This document shows, piece after piece, positions 1-8,699 of a stretch of DNA of 64,000 nucleotides (positions are counted from its first letter, which is position 1; every line of letters begins with the position of its first letter). The position numbers were made by a program, and so were the translations under genes. This DNA comes from Actinoplanes ianthinogenes (GTDB lineage Bacteria > Actinomycetota > Actinomycetes > Mycobacteriales > Micromonosporaceae), in NCBI RefSeq assembly GCF_018324205.1, contig NZ_AP023356.1, forward strand, positions 1,736,001 through 1,800,000. Reading direction: 5' to 3'. The notes under the pieces were generated by a model, which saw only the letters and a list, made by a program, of their open reading frames with translations, was not told the origin of the DNA and made no database searches.

Positions 1-1033
1 GGTCGAGGGTGACCTTCTTGCCGGTGTCGTTGACGTGGCCGAGCGAGACCACGTGTCCCATCTCGTGCTGGATGGTGTCGGCCAGCTCGGCGCGGCTGCC
101 GTTCCCGCTCGTCTTCACCATGATCTCGCTCTGCACGCCGTTGATCGCGACGGTCACCCCGATGACCGCCTTGTCGCGCGCCGAGGAGCTGCTGAACCAG
201 CGCTTCCACGACTTGTCGTCGGCCAGGAAGATCCGGTAGCGCTGCTGCGGATTGTGGAACTGCGCGGCGAACCGGTCGGCGACCGACGCGGCCTTGTCCG
301 CCACGGCGAGCGCCTCCTTCGCCCGCTTGGCGACGGCCGGGGCGGCAGCCACGGTGACCCGCTTGCCCTCGGCGAGGACCAGGTCACCGGACTGCCACGG
401 CATCGGCTCCCGGGAGCGGTCGTCCGGGTCGGCGACGACACTGCCGATCAGGTAGCGGTCGCCGGTGCGCTTGAAGACGAACTTCTCGCGGATCCGCGGC
501 GCGCCCAGCGGAATGCCGTCGGCCGGCATCAGCTCCGGGCAGTTCGGCATGCTGAAGCAGAATCCGGAGTAGATGGTGTCGGTGAATTCCGGGTCGCCGT
601 CGCGGACGTAGGGTTTGCTTCCCCGGGCGTAGCTGAACTGGCTGACGTGCAGCCCGCGCAGCATCCGGAAACGCTTACGGAAATAGGCGACGGTGTCGGC
701 CGCGGCGGGGTCGACCGGGGCGAGCCAGCCGGCCTCGTCGCCGCGGAGCAGGGCCGCGGCCTGGTCCTGGAGCATCAGCAAGGCGGCGTCCGCCGGGTCG
801 CCGGTGGGCTGCGTGCGCACCGCCGCCGCTTCGGTGGTGGCGGTGCCGGTGGTGGCGACCGCTGCCGGCGCCGCGCCCCCGCTCCGGCCGGCCACCACGG
901 CGATCACGCCGGCGATCGCCACCACGGCGATCACCACGAAGACGATCCAGCGCCGGTCCGGGCCGCTTCTCTCCGGGTCCGACGGCGACGGTACGGGTTC
1001 CGGCTGCGCTGCCCTGATCCCACGCTCGGTCAT
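1..1033 (-). CDS. Membrane-anchored putative zinc metalloprotease-like protein, C-terminus beyond window
   Basis: The frame runs open from the ATG at 1033 to the left edge, giving 344 codons without a stop. An N-terminal cytoplasmic stretch of about 28 residues is followed by one hydrophobic segment (about residues 29-49) and an Ala/Thr-rich linker. The rest looks extracellular. HEMGH (His323, Glu324, His327) is the HExxH zinc motif of metallopeptidases and lies 20 residues from the truncation, so the third ligand would be outside the window. A nuclear-transport-factor-like middle is possible but I cannot confirm it. GGAGG lies 4-8 bases before the ATG and supports the start. Substrate and proteolytic activity are inferred only from the motif. 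Confidence 0.85.
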   Translation of the reverse strand, partial: MTERGIRAAQPEPVPSPSDPERSGPDRRWIVFVVIAVVAIAGVIAVVAGRSGGAAPAAVATTGTATTEAAAVRTQPTGDPADAALLMLQDQAAALLRGDEAGWLAPVDPAAADTVAYFRKRFRMLRGLHVSQFSYARGSKPYVRDGDPEFTDTIYSGFCFSMPNCPELMPADGIPLGAPRIREKFVFKRTGDRYLIGSVVADPDDRSREPMPWQSGDLVLAEGKRVTVAAAPAVAKRAKEALAVADKAASVADRFAAQFHNPQQRYRIFLADDKSWKRWFSSSSARDKAVIGVTVAINGVQSEIMVKTSGNGSRAELADTIQHEMGHVVSLGHVNDTGKKVTLD

Positions 1034-1070
1034 CGATCCTCCATCGCCGCCGGCACCGACAGCCATGGAT

Positions 1071-1283
1071 CTAACCCGATGTGTACGCGATGCCGCCAGC
1101 GCCCGGCGTCCCGGAGTCGAGCCAGCGCTCCAGAAGCGACTGCGAGAGTCCGGTGTGGGCGGTCGGCGTCGGGGCGTCGATCGCCTGGCCGCGGGTGGCC
1201 GGAGGCAGCGGCACCGGGCTGACCAGCGTGGCGCTGGCGGTCCGTGGCGCCCGGGCCCTGTCAGCCCAGCTGGACCCAGGCAC
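1071..1283 (-). CDS. Possible small ORF of 70 codons, unknown function
   Basis: It starts at a GTG inside the 3' end of the zinc-ribbon-like gene and runs to a TAG at 1071. The second half has strongly GC-biased third positions, as real genes here do, and the frame is uninterrupted. It has no recognisable domain, signal peptide or clear ribosome binding site, and the opposite strand is also open over the same stretch. It may be a real small protein, a decayed gene end or chance. Confidence 0.25.
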   Translation of the reverse strand: MPGSSWADRARAPRTASATLVSPVPLPPATRGQAIDAPTPTAHTGLSQSLLERWLDSGTPGAGGIAYTSG

Positions 1284-1611
1284 CCGGTGAGTTGCGGACC
1301 GCCTGCACCACGACCGGCGCCGCGCGGTAGGTGACGTGCCCCCGCGGGCAGGTCAGCTCATAGATCAGGTCCGCGTGGTAACGCAGCAGCATCTGCCGCA
1401 GGGTGGCCTGGTCCGGGTCGCCCGGCAACTCCCCGGCCAGCAACTCGCGCTCCAGGGCGGCGCTGCGCCGGGGCATCACCTCGTAGCCGGCCGGGGCGCG
1501 GACCGTGAGCATGGCCGGGAACCGCCGGTGGATCGCCTCGGCGACGAGGTCGCCGCAGGCCGGGCAGAGCAGCTGCTTGCGCACCGTCCATCCCATCCTC
1601 CCAGCCTGCAC
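1261..1611 (-). CDS. Small protein with paired CPxC / CPxGH zinc-ribbon-like motifs
   Basis: The product is about 111-116 residues. Residues near the N-terminus contain CPAC followed by a helical region, and a second CPRGH motif lies about 70 residues later. Four such ligands could form a split zinc ribbon, but this is inferred from spacing alone. Two starts are possible: GTG at 1611, or ATG at 1596, where GGGAGG abuts the start codon too closely for ideal initiation. No enzyme family is recognised. It stands alone between the metalloprotease-like gene and the divergent PRC-barrel gene. Confidence 0.75.
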   Translation of the reverse strand: MQAGRMGWTVRKQLLCPACGDLVAEAIHRRFPAMLTVRAPAGYEVMPRRSAALERELLAGELPGDPDQATLRQMLLRYHADLIYELTCPRGHVTYRAAPVVVQAVRNSPGAWVQLG

Positions 1612-1691
1612 CCCGGACCCGGATTGGGGTAGTTCCCGGCGGGGTAATCCGGAGGCGTGGTGATCTTCGACGAGTGGCGGAGGTGACGGGC

Positions 1692-2117
1692 ATGACCACG
1701 CCGAGTGCCAGCATCGAGCTGATCGGGCTGGGGGACAGCGATCAGGTGGTGGGGGATCCCGCGGAGGACATCCGGGGGCGGAAGGTGCGGGATCGGGAGG
1801 GGCACGATCTCGGGCGGGTCGAGGATCTGCTGATCGATCCGGAGGAGCGGAAGGTTCGGTTCCTGCGGGTGGCGCACGGGGGGATTCTCGGGTTCGGGAC
1901 GAGCTCGTCGTTCGTGCCGGTGGAGGCGATCCGGGCGATCGACGACGAGATCGTGCACGTGGCCGAGCCGAAGCAGCTGGTGGCCGAGGCGCCGCGGTAC
2001 GACCCGGAGCTGGTCGACGCCACCGAGTACTACCAGGACCTGTACCGGCATTACGGCTATCCGCCGTTCTGGAGCGCCGGGTACGTCTACCCCGGGTATC
2101 CGTATTACCGCATCTGA
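1692..2117 (+). CDS. PRC-barrel domain protein
   Basis: The 141-residue product carries a PRC-barrel-like core at about residues 25-95, with the typical segment 'GRKVRDREGHDLGRVEDLLI' followed by a strand pair and 'VPVEAI'. PRC barrels occur in photosynthetic reaction-centre H subunits and in RimM, and as stand-alone stress-linked proteins in actinobacteria. The C-terminal 40 residues are rich in Tyr, Pro and Gly and probably extended. The ATG at 1692 is preferred because GGAGGTG sits 6-8 bases upstream; an in-frame GTG at 1674 lacks such a site. Its role in the cell is unknown. Confidence 0.85.
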   Translation: MTTPSASIELIGLGDSDQVVGDPAEDIRGRKVRDREGHDLGRVEDLLIDPEERKVRFLRVAHGGILGFGTSSSFVPVEAIRAIDDEIVHVAEPKQLVAEAPRYDPELVDATEYYQDLYRHYGYPPFWSAGYVYPGYPYYRI

Positions 2118-3826
2118 TCGGCCCGGTGCCAGGAGCGCCACAGTGCGGCGTAGGAGCCGTCCGCGTCGAGCAGCTCGTCGTGCGTGCCGAGCTCGATGAT
2201 CCGGCCGTCGTGCATGACCGCGACCCGGTCGGCGTCGTGGGCGGTTTGCAGGCGGTGCGCGATGGCGATCACGGTACGCCCGTGCAGCACCGCCGCGAGC
2301 GCCCGCTCCGCGTCCCGGGCCGCCGTCGGGTCGAGCAGCGCGGTCGCCTCGTCGAGGATGACCGTGTGCGGCCCGGCCAGCAGCACCCGGGCCAGCGCCA
2401 GCTGCTGCGCCTGCGCGCCGTCGAGCGGGTGCTCGCCCAGGTCACGGTCCAGGTCGTCGGCCCAGTCGGCGCCGACCGTGGCGAGCGCGCGGCGCAACTC
2501 GTCGTCCGGGGCGGGGACCATCAGGTTGTCCCGGACGGTCTCCCGGAACACGTGCAGCTCCTGGGTGACCAGGACGACCTGCTCGCGGAGCAGCTCCGGG
2601 GGCAGGTCGGCGATCGGGACGCCGCCGACCGTGACGCTGCCGGCGGTGGGACGGTCGACGCCGGCGATCAGGCGACCCAGTGTGGACTTGCCGGCGCCGG
2701 AGAGGCCTACGACGGCGAGGCGCTCTCCCGGGCGTACCGTCAAGTCGACGTCGTGCAGCACGTCGCGGCCGCGGTCGTAGGCGAAGCGGACGCCGCGCAC
2801 CTCGATCCGGTCGTCGCGCGGCGGATCCGGCGCGTACGCGGCCGGCGCCGGCGCCGCGGCCAGGCCCTCGATCCGGGCGAACGACGCGGACGCGGCCTGG
2901 AGTTGCTCGATCCGGAGCAGCAGGGTGTCCAGTGGGTTCACCAGCTGCCGGAGGTACAGCAGGGCCGCGCTGAGCGTGCCGAGGCTGATCCGGTCGTCGA
3001 GGTAGAGCAGCCCGCCGGCCAGCAGGACCAGCACCAGCGGGATCGCGTAGGAGGCCTCGACGCCGGGCAGGAAGACACTGCGCAGCGCGAGGGTGACCAG
3101 CCGGGTCCGGCGGGTCTCGTCGATCGCCGCGTTGCCGGCCGCGAGCCGCCGGTCGGCCAGCCCGAACGCCTCGACCGTGCGCGCGCCCGAGGTGGTCGCG
3201 GCCAGCTCCTCGGCCAGCCACGAGTTGGCGTCGCCCTCGCGCAGGTACGCGTCCCGGGCCCGCTTCAGATACCACCGCGTGACGAACCAGATGCCGGTCA
3301 GGCCGAGCACCCCGAGCAGCCCGAGCAGCGGGCTCAGCAGCAGCACGGCGGCCAGGACGAACAGCATCTCGACCAGGCCGATCAGGATCCGCGGCAGCAG
3401 GTCCCGCAGCGTGCCGGCGACCGCGTCGACGTCGGTGGTGCCGCGGGCCGCCACGTCACCGGCCGGGATCCGCTCGATCACCGACGCGGGCAGGTCGAGC
3501 GCCCGGCGCAGGAACGTCTCGCGGATCCGGGCCGAGGTGCGCTCGCCGAACCGGTAACCCAGGGCGAGCGCCAGCCGGGAGATCAGGATCTGGGCGACCG
3601 CGCAACCCAGCACGGCCAGGGCGAGCCGGTCCACGGCGGCCGCGCCGCCCCCGGCGGCCACCGTGTCGATCACCCTGCCGAGCAGCCAGGGTGCGCCCAG
3701 CCCGGCGAGCGCGGCGAGCGAGTTCAGCCCGATCAGGGCGAGCACCGAGCGTTTGTCGGCGGCGATCAGGCGCATCGTGGCGCGCACGACCAGACGCTGG
3801 CCGGCGACCGGCAGCTTGGCGCTCAT
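2105..3826 (-). CDS. ABC exporter half-transporter with intact Walker A/B but degenerate signature motif
   Basis: The 573-residue protein has an N-terminal six-helix exporter domain (about 1-320) and a C-terminal ATPase domain (about 335-573). The P-loop GLSGAGKST, Walker B VILDEAT and the switch histidine in AHRLQ are all present. The ABC signature, normally LSGGQ, reads LDGAQ. Its ATG overlaps the stop of the upstream exporter gene (ATGA at 3823-3826), so the two are translationally coupled and very probably form a heterodimer. Together they would have one competent ATP site: Walker motifs from this subunit, LSGGQ from the partner. The substrate is unknown; the 3' end converges on the PRC-barrel gene with a 13-base overlap. 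Confidence 0.93.
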   Translation of the reverse strand: MSAKLPVAGQRLVVRATMRLIAADKRSVLALIGLNSLAALAGLGAPWLLGRVIDTVAAGGGAAAVDRLALAVLGCAVAQILISRLALALGYRFGERTSARIRETFLRRALDLPASVIERIPAGDVAARGTTDVDAVAGTLRDLLPRILIGLVEMLFVLAAVLLLSPLLGLLGVLGLTGIWFVTRWYLKRARDAYLREGDANSWLAEELAATTSGARTVEAFGLADRRLAAGNAAIDETRRTRLVTLALRSVFLPGVEASYAIPLVLVLLAGGLLYLDDRISLGTLSAALLYLRQLVNPLDTLLLRIEQLQAASASFARIEGLAAAPAPAAYAPDPPRDDRIEVRGVRFAYDRGRDVLHDVDLTVRPGERLAVVGLSGAGKSTLGRLIAGVDRPTAGSVTVGGVPIADLPPELLREQVVLVTQELHVFRETVRDNLMVPAPDDELRRALATVGADWADDLDRDLGEHPLDGAQAQQLALARVLLAGPHTVILDEATALLDPTAARDAERALAAVLHGRTVIAIAHRLQTAHDADRVAVMHDGRIIELGTHDELLDADGSYAALWRSWHRADQMR

Positions 3827-5514
3827 TCGGCGAACACCCGGGTCACCAGGGCCCGGTAACCGGGCTCGGTGGCGAGCAGCTCGCGGTGCGTGCCGGTCGC
3901 GGCGACCCGGCCGTCGACCAGGTAATGCACCACGTCGGCGCGGTCCAGCAGCACCGGCGAGGTGGTGGCGACCACCGTGCCGCGCCCGGTCCGGTGGCGG
4001 GCGAGCCGTTCCGCGACGGCCGACTCGGTGTGCGCGTCGACCGCCGAGGTGGGCTCGGCGAGCAGCAGCATCTCCGGGTCGGCGTGCACGGCGCGGGCCA
4101 GCCGGACCCGCTGCCGCTGGCCGCCGGAGAGGTTGCGACCGCCCCACTCGACCGGCCGGTCCAGGTCGTCGGCGACGTCGTGGGCGACCGCGGTGTCGAT
4201 CGCCGCCCGGATCAGGTCGTCGTCCGGGTCGTGCCGGCCGGCCACCACCTCCCGCAGCGAGCCGGCGAACAGGTCGGCGCCGTTCTCGGCGACCAGGATC
4301 CGGTCCCGGATCGCGTCCCGCGCCAGGGTGTCCAGGCGGTGCCCGGCCCAGGTGGTGTCGCCGGGCAGGTAGCGCCCCAGACGGTCGAGCACCTCGACGG
4401 CGTCGGCGGGGCGGGCGCCGGCCAGGGCGGTGAGCAGGCCCGGCTCGGCGGTCACCCCGGACTCCGGGTCGTGCAGGCGGGCCGGGCCGGGTGGGGCGGC
4501 GGCACCGGCCGGGTCCTCCAGGGGCAGGCTGAGGAAGCCGGTGACGCGGCGGGCGGCGACCAGGCCGTACGTCAGGTCGAACCCGCAGAAGATCAGGATG
4601 CTGATCGGGATGACCAGCAGGGCGGTGTAGCCGTAGACGCCGACCAGCTCCCCGACGGTGATCTCGCCGGCCGCCGCCTGCCGCGCGGCCACCCAGATCA
4701 CCGCGGCCAGGAACACCATCGGCAGGCCGTCGCCGAGCGCGCCGACCCAGCTGGCCGGCCGGCCCACCCGGTAACCCTGGTCCCGCAGCCGGGCGGAGTC
4801 CCGCTCGTAGCGGGCCAGGTGCGTGTCGGCGCCGCCGAGACCGTTGAGCACCCGCAGGCCGTCGACCACGTCGACCAGCCGGGCGTTGAGCGCGCCCTGC
4901 CGCTCCCGGTATCGCGAGCCGGCCCGCTGGGTGCCGAGCAGCAGCGGGGTGATCAGCAGGCCGAAGGCGGGGATCCCCACCACCACTACCAGGGAGAGCA
5001 GCGGGGCGGTGCGGTGCAGCATGGTCGCGACGACCGTGCAGGAGCAGAGGCAGGCCACGCCGATGCCGGCCACGTTCATCGCCCGGCCGATCAGCCACAC
5101 GTCGGAGATGCCGATGGTGACCACCTCACCCGCGGTGATCCGGCGGGGCAGGGACGCGCCCAGCCGGGTGGCGTGGGTCAGCACCAGGTCGGCGGTACGC
5201 AAGGCGGCGGCCAGCCGCAGCTTGGTCATGTTCCGGTGGCGCAGGATCCCGAGCACCGCGCTGACCAGACCCGTCACCAGCACCGCGGCGGTCCAGCCGA
5301 GCAGCGGCCCGACCCGGCGCGGGGCCAGCCCGCGGTCGATCGCCTGGCTGAGCAGCCACGGCATCGCGGCCAGGCTGACGAACCAGAGCGCCCCGCACAG
5401 GGCGCCGAGCGCCACCCGGCCCTTGAGCTGTCGCGCCAACCACCAGAGGTAACGACCGGGTCCCCGTTCCACAACCGACATCCTGCCGTCACGGGCCCTC
5501 GGTCGAAACCGCAT
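3823..5514 (-). CDS. ABC exporter half-transporter lacking Walker A, partner subunit
   Basis: The 563-residue product begins at an ATG overlapping the stop of the acetyltransferase gene (TAATG); an internal ATG at 5481 is an alternative, but an AGG abuts it with almost no spacing. Six membrane helices occupy about residues 25-325. The C-terminal ATPase region keeps the signature LSGGQRQR and the Walker B glutamate, but the P-loop region has no GxxGxGK[ST], Walker B reads LLLAEPTS with Ala for Asp, and the switch His is Ser (TTSPVLL). It cannot bind ATP through its own Walker A, so it must act as the non-catalytic half of a heterodimer with the downstream subunit. Confidence 0.92.
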   Translation of the reverse strand: MRFRPRARDGRMSVVERGPGRYLWWLARQLKGRVALGALCGALWFVSLAAMPWLLSQAIDRGLAPRRVGPLLGWTAAVLVTGLVSAVLGILRHRNMTKLRLAAALRTADLVLTHATRLGASLPRRITAGEVVTIGISDVWLIGRAMNVAGIGVACLCSCTVVATMLHRTAPLLSLVVVVGIPAFGLLITPLLLGTQRAGSRYRERQGALNARLVDVVDGLRVLNGLGGADTHLARYERDSARLRDQGYRVGRPASWVGALGDGLPMVFLAAVIWVAARQAAAGEITVGELVGVYGYTALLVIPISILIFCGFDLTYGLVAARRVTGFLSLPLEDPAGAAAPPGPARLHDPESGVTAEPGLLTALAGARPADAVEVLDRLGRYLPGDTTWAGHRLDTLARDAIRDRILVAENGADLFAGSLREVVAGRHDPDDDLIRAAIDTAVAHDVADDLDRPVEWGGRNLSGGQRQRVRLARAVHADPEMLLLAEPTSAVDAHTESAVAERLARHRTGRGTVVATTSPVLLDRADVVHYLVDGRVAATGTHRELLATEPGYRALVTRVFAE

Positions 5515-6041
5515 TATTCCAGCATTCGACGCATCCGCAGGCTGCGGATGTGGTCGTCGGCCCGGGACAGGCCGGCCTGCACCGTCTCGACCGGCTGGAA
5601 GCCACGGGCGCGGTAGAAACCGATCCCGGCCGCGTCGCCGAGGAAGACCGACAGCCACACCTCGGTGCCGCCGGCGGCCCGGATCTGCTCGATCACCCGG
5701 TCCAGCAGCAGCGTGCCGAGCCCGCGGCGGCGCTCCCGCGGGTCCAGGTAGATCAGGTGCAGCTCGCCGACGCCGTCCCGGGTCATGCCGCCGCCCGCCG
5801 CGCCGAGCAGGCGCCCGTCCTCCTCGGCCACCTGGTAGCCGAACCATCTCGGCGGATCGGCCGGCACCTGCCGGGCGACCCGCTCCGCACCGAAGTAGAC
5901 GGCGACGGTCCGGTCGATGTAGCCCGGCGGCAGCAAGTCCTGGTAGGCGGCTCGGTACGCGGACGTGCAGATCTCCGCGACCCGGGTCGCATCAGCGCTG
6001 ATCGCGGGACGGGCAACGGCGGTCAACGATGGTCCTGGCAC
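5514..6041 (-). CDS. GNAT-family N-acetyltransferase
   Basis: The 175-residue protein has the GNAT fold: an N-terminal strand/helix with TSAYRAAYQDLLPPGYID, the acetyl-CoA-binding 'LDPRERRRGLGTLLL' (RxxGxG/A-type loop) near residues 100-115, and 'GFYRARGFQP' near the C-terminus, typical of acetyltransferases acting on small amines or peptides. It starts at a GTG. Its stop overlaps the exporter start by one base, so acetylation and export may be coupled, for instance modification or detoxification of an exported compound. The acceptor substrate is unknown. Confidence 0.9.
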   Translation of the reverse strand: MPGPSLTAVARPAISADATRVAEICTSAYRAAYQDLLPPGYIDRTVAVYFGAERVARQVPADPPRWFGYQVAEEDGRLLGAAGGGMTRDGVGELHLIYLDPRERRRGLGTLLLDRVIEQIRAAGGTEVWLSVFLGDAAGIGFYRARGFQPVETVQAGLSRADDHIRSLRMRRMLE

Positions 6042-6056
6042 GCGGCCCAGGGTAGA

Positions 6057-6704
6057 TCACCGCCGGAGTTGCCCGGTCAGGTTGCTGATCCGGCCGAGCT
6101 GGTCGAACTCCACCCGCATCTCGCTGCCGCTCGAGTGCGCGCCGGTGACCAGGCCGTTCTCGCTCGACACCCGCCAGCCCTGCTGGGTCAGGAAGGCGGT
6201 CACCATCGCGCGGTGGTCGACCGGGTAGGCCATCAGCACCTGGTTCACCACGGTGAAGGCGCGCTCCGGGGCGACCGGCTGATCCGGGACTCCTTCCAGG
6301 TGGAAGAAGACGGCGCCGCCCTCGTACGGGCCGCGGTAGTAGCAGCGGCCGGTCAGCCCGGAGGCGACCAGGGCGAGCCGGTGCCCGTCGGCACGCTCCA
6401 GCGGGAACGTCGCGTCGGTCAGCTCGGCCACCCCCTGCCGGGTGCCGAACTCGCGCATCCAGTTGCTCAGGGCGAGCAGCTGCGGGGGCAGGCCGCTCTG
6501 GGTGTTCGCCCAGGCCCAGAGCCAGGTGCCGTCGAGGTGGCTCTCGGTGCCGAGCAGTTGGATCGGGAATCTCAGGTCGTCGCCGAAGGCGACCTGACCG
6601 GCGGTCAGGTCGAGGTCCCAGTCACGCTCGCCGATCAGGTCGGCGAGCGCGAGCTGGCGCGCGTGTGCGGTGGCGACGTGCTGGGTGAACAGATCGGAGA
6701 ACAT
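6057..6704 (-). CDS. DUF6882-like conserved actinobacterial protein
   Basis: The 215-residue soluble protein has no signal peptide or membrane segment. Motifs such as 'GTWLWAWAN', 'MREFGTRQGV' and 'GRCYYRGPYEGGA' match what I remember of the DUF6882 family, a conserved actinobacterial family of unknown function; the assignment is from memory and not checked. It lies 16 bases from the acetyltransferase gene and 14 bases downstream of the PLP decarboxylase gene on the same strand, so it may be co-transcribed with them. Confidence 0.8.
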   Translation of the reverse strand: MFSDLFTQHVATAHARQLALADLIGERDWDLDLTAGQVAFGDDLRFPIQLLGTESHLDGTWLWAWANTQSGLPPQLLALSNWMREFGTRQGVAELTDATFPLERADGHRLALVASGLTGRCYYRGPYEGGAVFFHLEGVPDQPVAPERAFTVVNQVLMAYPVDHRAMVTAFLTQQGWRVSSENGLVTGAHSSGSEMRVEFDQLGRISNLTGQLRR

Positions 6705-6717
6705 GGCGGGCAGTCTG

Positions 6718-8109
6718 TCACCCGGCGGCGAGCGCCTTGCCGAGGGCGGTGATCACCCGGTCGGCGTCGTCCTCGGTGGTGCGCCAGTTGGAGAAGGCGG
6801 CGCGCAGGGCGGGGACGCCCTGGTAGACGGTGGGTGTCAGGAAGGCTTCGCCGGAGCGGGCCACGGCGGCCAGGGTCGCGGGCACGTCGTCGACCGTGAA
6901 ACAGACGACGTTCAGGCGTACGGGGGCCAGCAGCCGGGCGCCGGGAAGCGTGGCGAGCCGGTCGCCGAAGCGGCGGGCGGCGGCGATGTTGCGTTCGACG
7001 ATCTCGCGGTGGCCGTCGAGGCCGTAGGCGGCGAGGGTGAACCAGGCGGTCAGGGCGCGCAGGCGGCGGGAGTTCTCCGGGGTGAGATGGAACAGGTCGG
7101 GGTCGCCGGAGGGCGGGGTGAGGTAGGCGGCGGCGTTCTGGAAGACGTTCACTTGGAGGTCGCGGTGGCGGGTGAACTGGATGGCGGCGTCGTACGGGAC
7201 GTTCAGCCATTTGTGCAGGTCGACGCAGATGGAGTCGGCGGCGTCGAGCGCGGTCACCAGGTGCTTGTGCGCGGCGGAGAGTGCCGCGAAGCCGCCGAAG
7301 GCCGCGTCGACGTGAAGCCAGAACGGATATTTCGCCTTAAGTCGCGAAATAGCGTTTAAATCGTCGAAGTCGACGGTGTTCACCGTGCCCGCGTTGGCCA
7401 CCACGATCGCCGGGCCACCGAGCGAGGCCAGCGCGGCTTCCAGCGCCGCCACATCGACCGCTTCACGATCGGGCGCCAGGGGGACTGTCCGAAGTTGATC
7501 ACGCCCGAGACCCAGCATCGACATCGCCTTGTAGATGCTGGAGTGCGGCGAACCCGAGAGAACCGCAATGTCGCCCAGCGCGGCGACCCCCTGCCGGGCC
7601 ACACTGACGCCCTTCTGCGCGCCGAGCCACTCCCGCCCGATCGCCAGCCCCACCGTGTTCGACATGGTCGCCCCGGTCACGAACGTCCCGCTGTGCGCCT
7701 CGCTGAGCCCGAAGAGCGAGCGAAGCCACCCCACCGTCTCCAGCTCCAGGCCGACGGCCGACGAGTCCTGCCGGGTCACCGCGTTCTGGTCGAAGGTCCC
7801 GGTCAGCCAGTCCCCCACCAGCGCCGCCGGCGTGGCCCCGCCCGTCACGAACCCGAGATAGCGCGGCCCGGCACTACCCGAGAACCCGGGCGCCCAGCGC
7901 TCCCGGAAGATCTCCAGCGCCTGAGCCGCTCCCACCCCGGCCACCGGAAGCGGCTGCGCCGCGACGTCCGCCGGCGGCACCGCGGCCGGGCGCTCGCCGA
8001 GACCGTCGAGCACACCGGCGGCATAGTCACGGGCAGCGGTCAGCAGGTCGGGAAAGCCGTCCAGGTCGGCGGCGAGGCGATTGTCCACCGCAGCACCGTA
8101 AGCAGCCAC
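6718..8109 (-). CDS. PLP-dependent group II decarboxylase (aromatic-amino-acid decarboxylase-like)
   Basis: The 463-residue enzyme belongs to the fold-type I group II decarboxylases. HVDAAFGG supplies the aspartate that contacts the pyridine nitrogen. DLHKWLNVP contains the Schiff-base lysine (Lys300), and GATMSN lies in the phosphate-binding region. The reaction would be decarboxylation, or a related aldehyde-forming reaction, of an L-amino acid; the side chain cannot be read from sequence. The GTG at 8109 is chosen because GGGGTGG precedes it and homology-like sequence begins shortly afterwards; a second GTG seven codons later is possible. Length is normal for the family. Confidence 0.9.
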   Translation of the reverse strand: MAAYGAAVDNRLAADLDGFPDLLTAARDYAAGVLDGLGERPAAVPPADVAAQPLPVAGVGAAQALEIFRERWAPGFSGSAGPRYLGFVTGGATPAALVGDWLTGTFDQNAVTRQDSSAVGLELETVGWLRSLFGLSEAHSGTFVTGATMSNTVGLAIGREWLGAQKGVSVARQGVAALGDIAVLSGSPHSSIYKAMSMLGLGRDQLRTVPLAPDREAVDVAALEAALASLGGPAIVVANAGTVNTVDFDDLNAISRLKAKYPFWLHVDAAFGGFAALSAAHKHLVTALDAADSICVDLHKWLNVPYDAAIQFTRHRDLQVNVFQNAAAYLTPPSGDPDLFHLTPENSRRLRALTAWFTLAAYGLDGHREIVERNIAAARRFGDRLATLPGARLLAPVRLNVVCFTVDDVPATLAAVARSGEAFLTPTVYQGVPALRAAFSNWRTTEDDADRVITALGKALAAG

Positions 8110-8147
8110 GATCCACCCCGTCGCGGTCCACTTCGGCGTGCCTGGCC

Positions 8148-8597
8148 TCAGTCGTCGTCGCCCCGGGCGACCACCGCGGGCACCCCACCGGAACAGACCA
8201 GCTGGATCTTCACGCGGACGTGGTTGTCGCGGACGTTGCGGAACTCGCCCTCCCGGCCGCGCTGCTCGTGCACGGCGAAGCCCTGGGCCGGCGCCATGGA
8301 GATGATCTTCTCGCAGTTGGCGACCACGGTCCCGCCCCGAGTCGGAAAGGAGCGTTCCGACCTCGAGGACGCGGCAGCCGAGGGGGAAGCTGAAGCTGTC
8401 GGCGACGCGGAGACGACAGGCGACGGACCGAGGCCGGCCAGATCCCGCTCCACCTGAGCCTCGCTCACCGCATCCCCCGCCCGGGTGGTCAGATCCGCCC
8501 CGACCAGCCGGATCCCCACCACCCCCACCAGCACGGCGAGAACCGCCGCCACGACCCACCCCGCCCCGATCACCACACGCTGCCCGATCCGACTCAC
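8148..8597 (-). CDS. Single-pass membrane protein with Ser/Pro-rich linker, unknown function
   Basis: A 149-residue product starts at GTG. One strong hydrophobic helix (about residues 10-32) precedes a low-complexity Ala/Ser/Pro/Thr linker (about 55-80) and a small C-terminal domain with two cysteines (NCEKI and LVCSGG), which could form an extracytoplasmic disulfide. No family is recognised. It is divergent from the response-regulator operon, and the intergenic region between them contains the phased direct repeats described separately, so it could share that control. Confidence 0.8.
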   Translation of the reverse strand: MSRIGQRVVIGAGWVVAAVLAVLVGVVGIRLVGADLTTRAGDAVSEAQVERDLAGLGPSPVVSASPTASASPSAAASSRSERSFPTRGGTVVANCEKIISMAPAQGFAVHEQRGREGEFRNVRDNHVRVKIQLVCSGGVPAVVARGDDD

Positions 8598-8620
8598 CGG
8601 GCCACTATGCGCCCGCCGAC

Positions 8621-8659
8621 GCTAAGCCGCCCCCGGGACACCGCTAAGAGAGGGTTAAG
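8621..8659 (+). promoter_or_regulatory. 11-bp phased direct repeats, likely OmpR-type regulator binding site
   Basis: GCTAAG occurs at 8621 and 8643 and GTTAAG at 8654. The starts are 22 and 11 bases apart, so all three lie on one DNA face. OmpR/PhoB-type regulators bind direct repeats with 11-bp phasing as head-to-tail dimers. A -10-like TTACCG ends eight bases before the GTG of the regulator gene, placing the last repeat near -40. A matching pair lies at 33333-33349. Confidence 0.6.
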
Positions 8660-8699
8660 AACCGCCCGAACCGCCTGCTCCAGCCGTTACCGTGCAGCC

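Noticed and set aside
3691..5616. Long plus-strand open frame over the ABC exporter pair
   Set aside because: Shadow of the exporter genes; no motif and Gln/Gly/Asp-rich composition.
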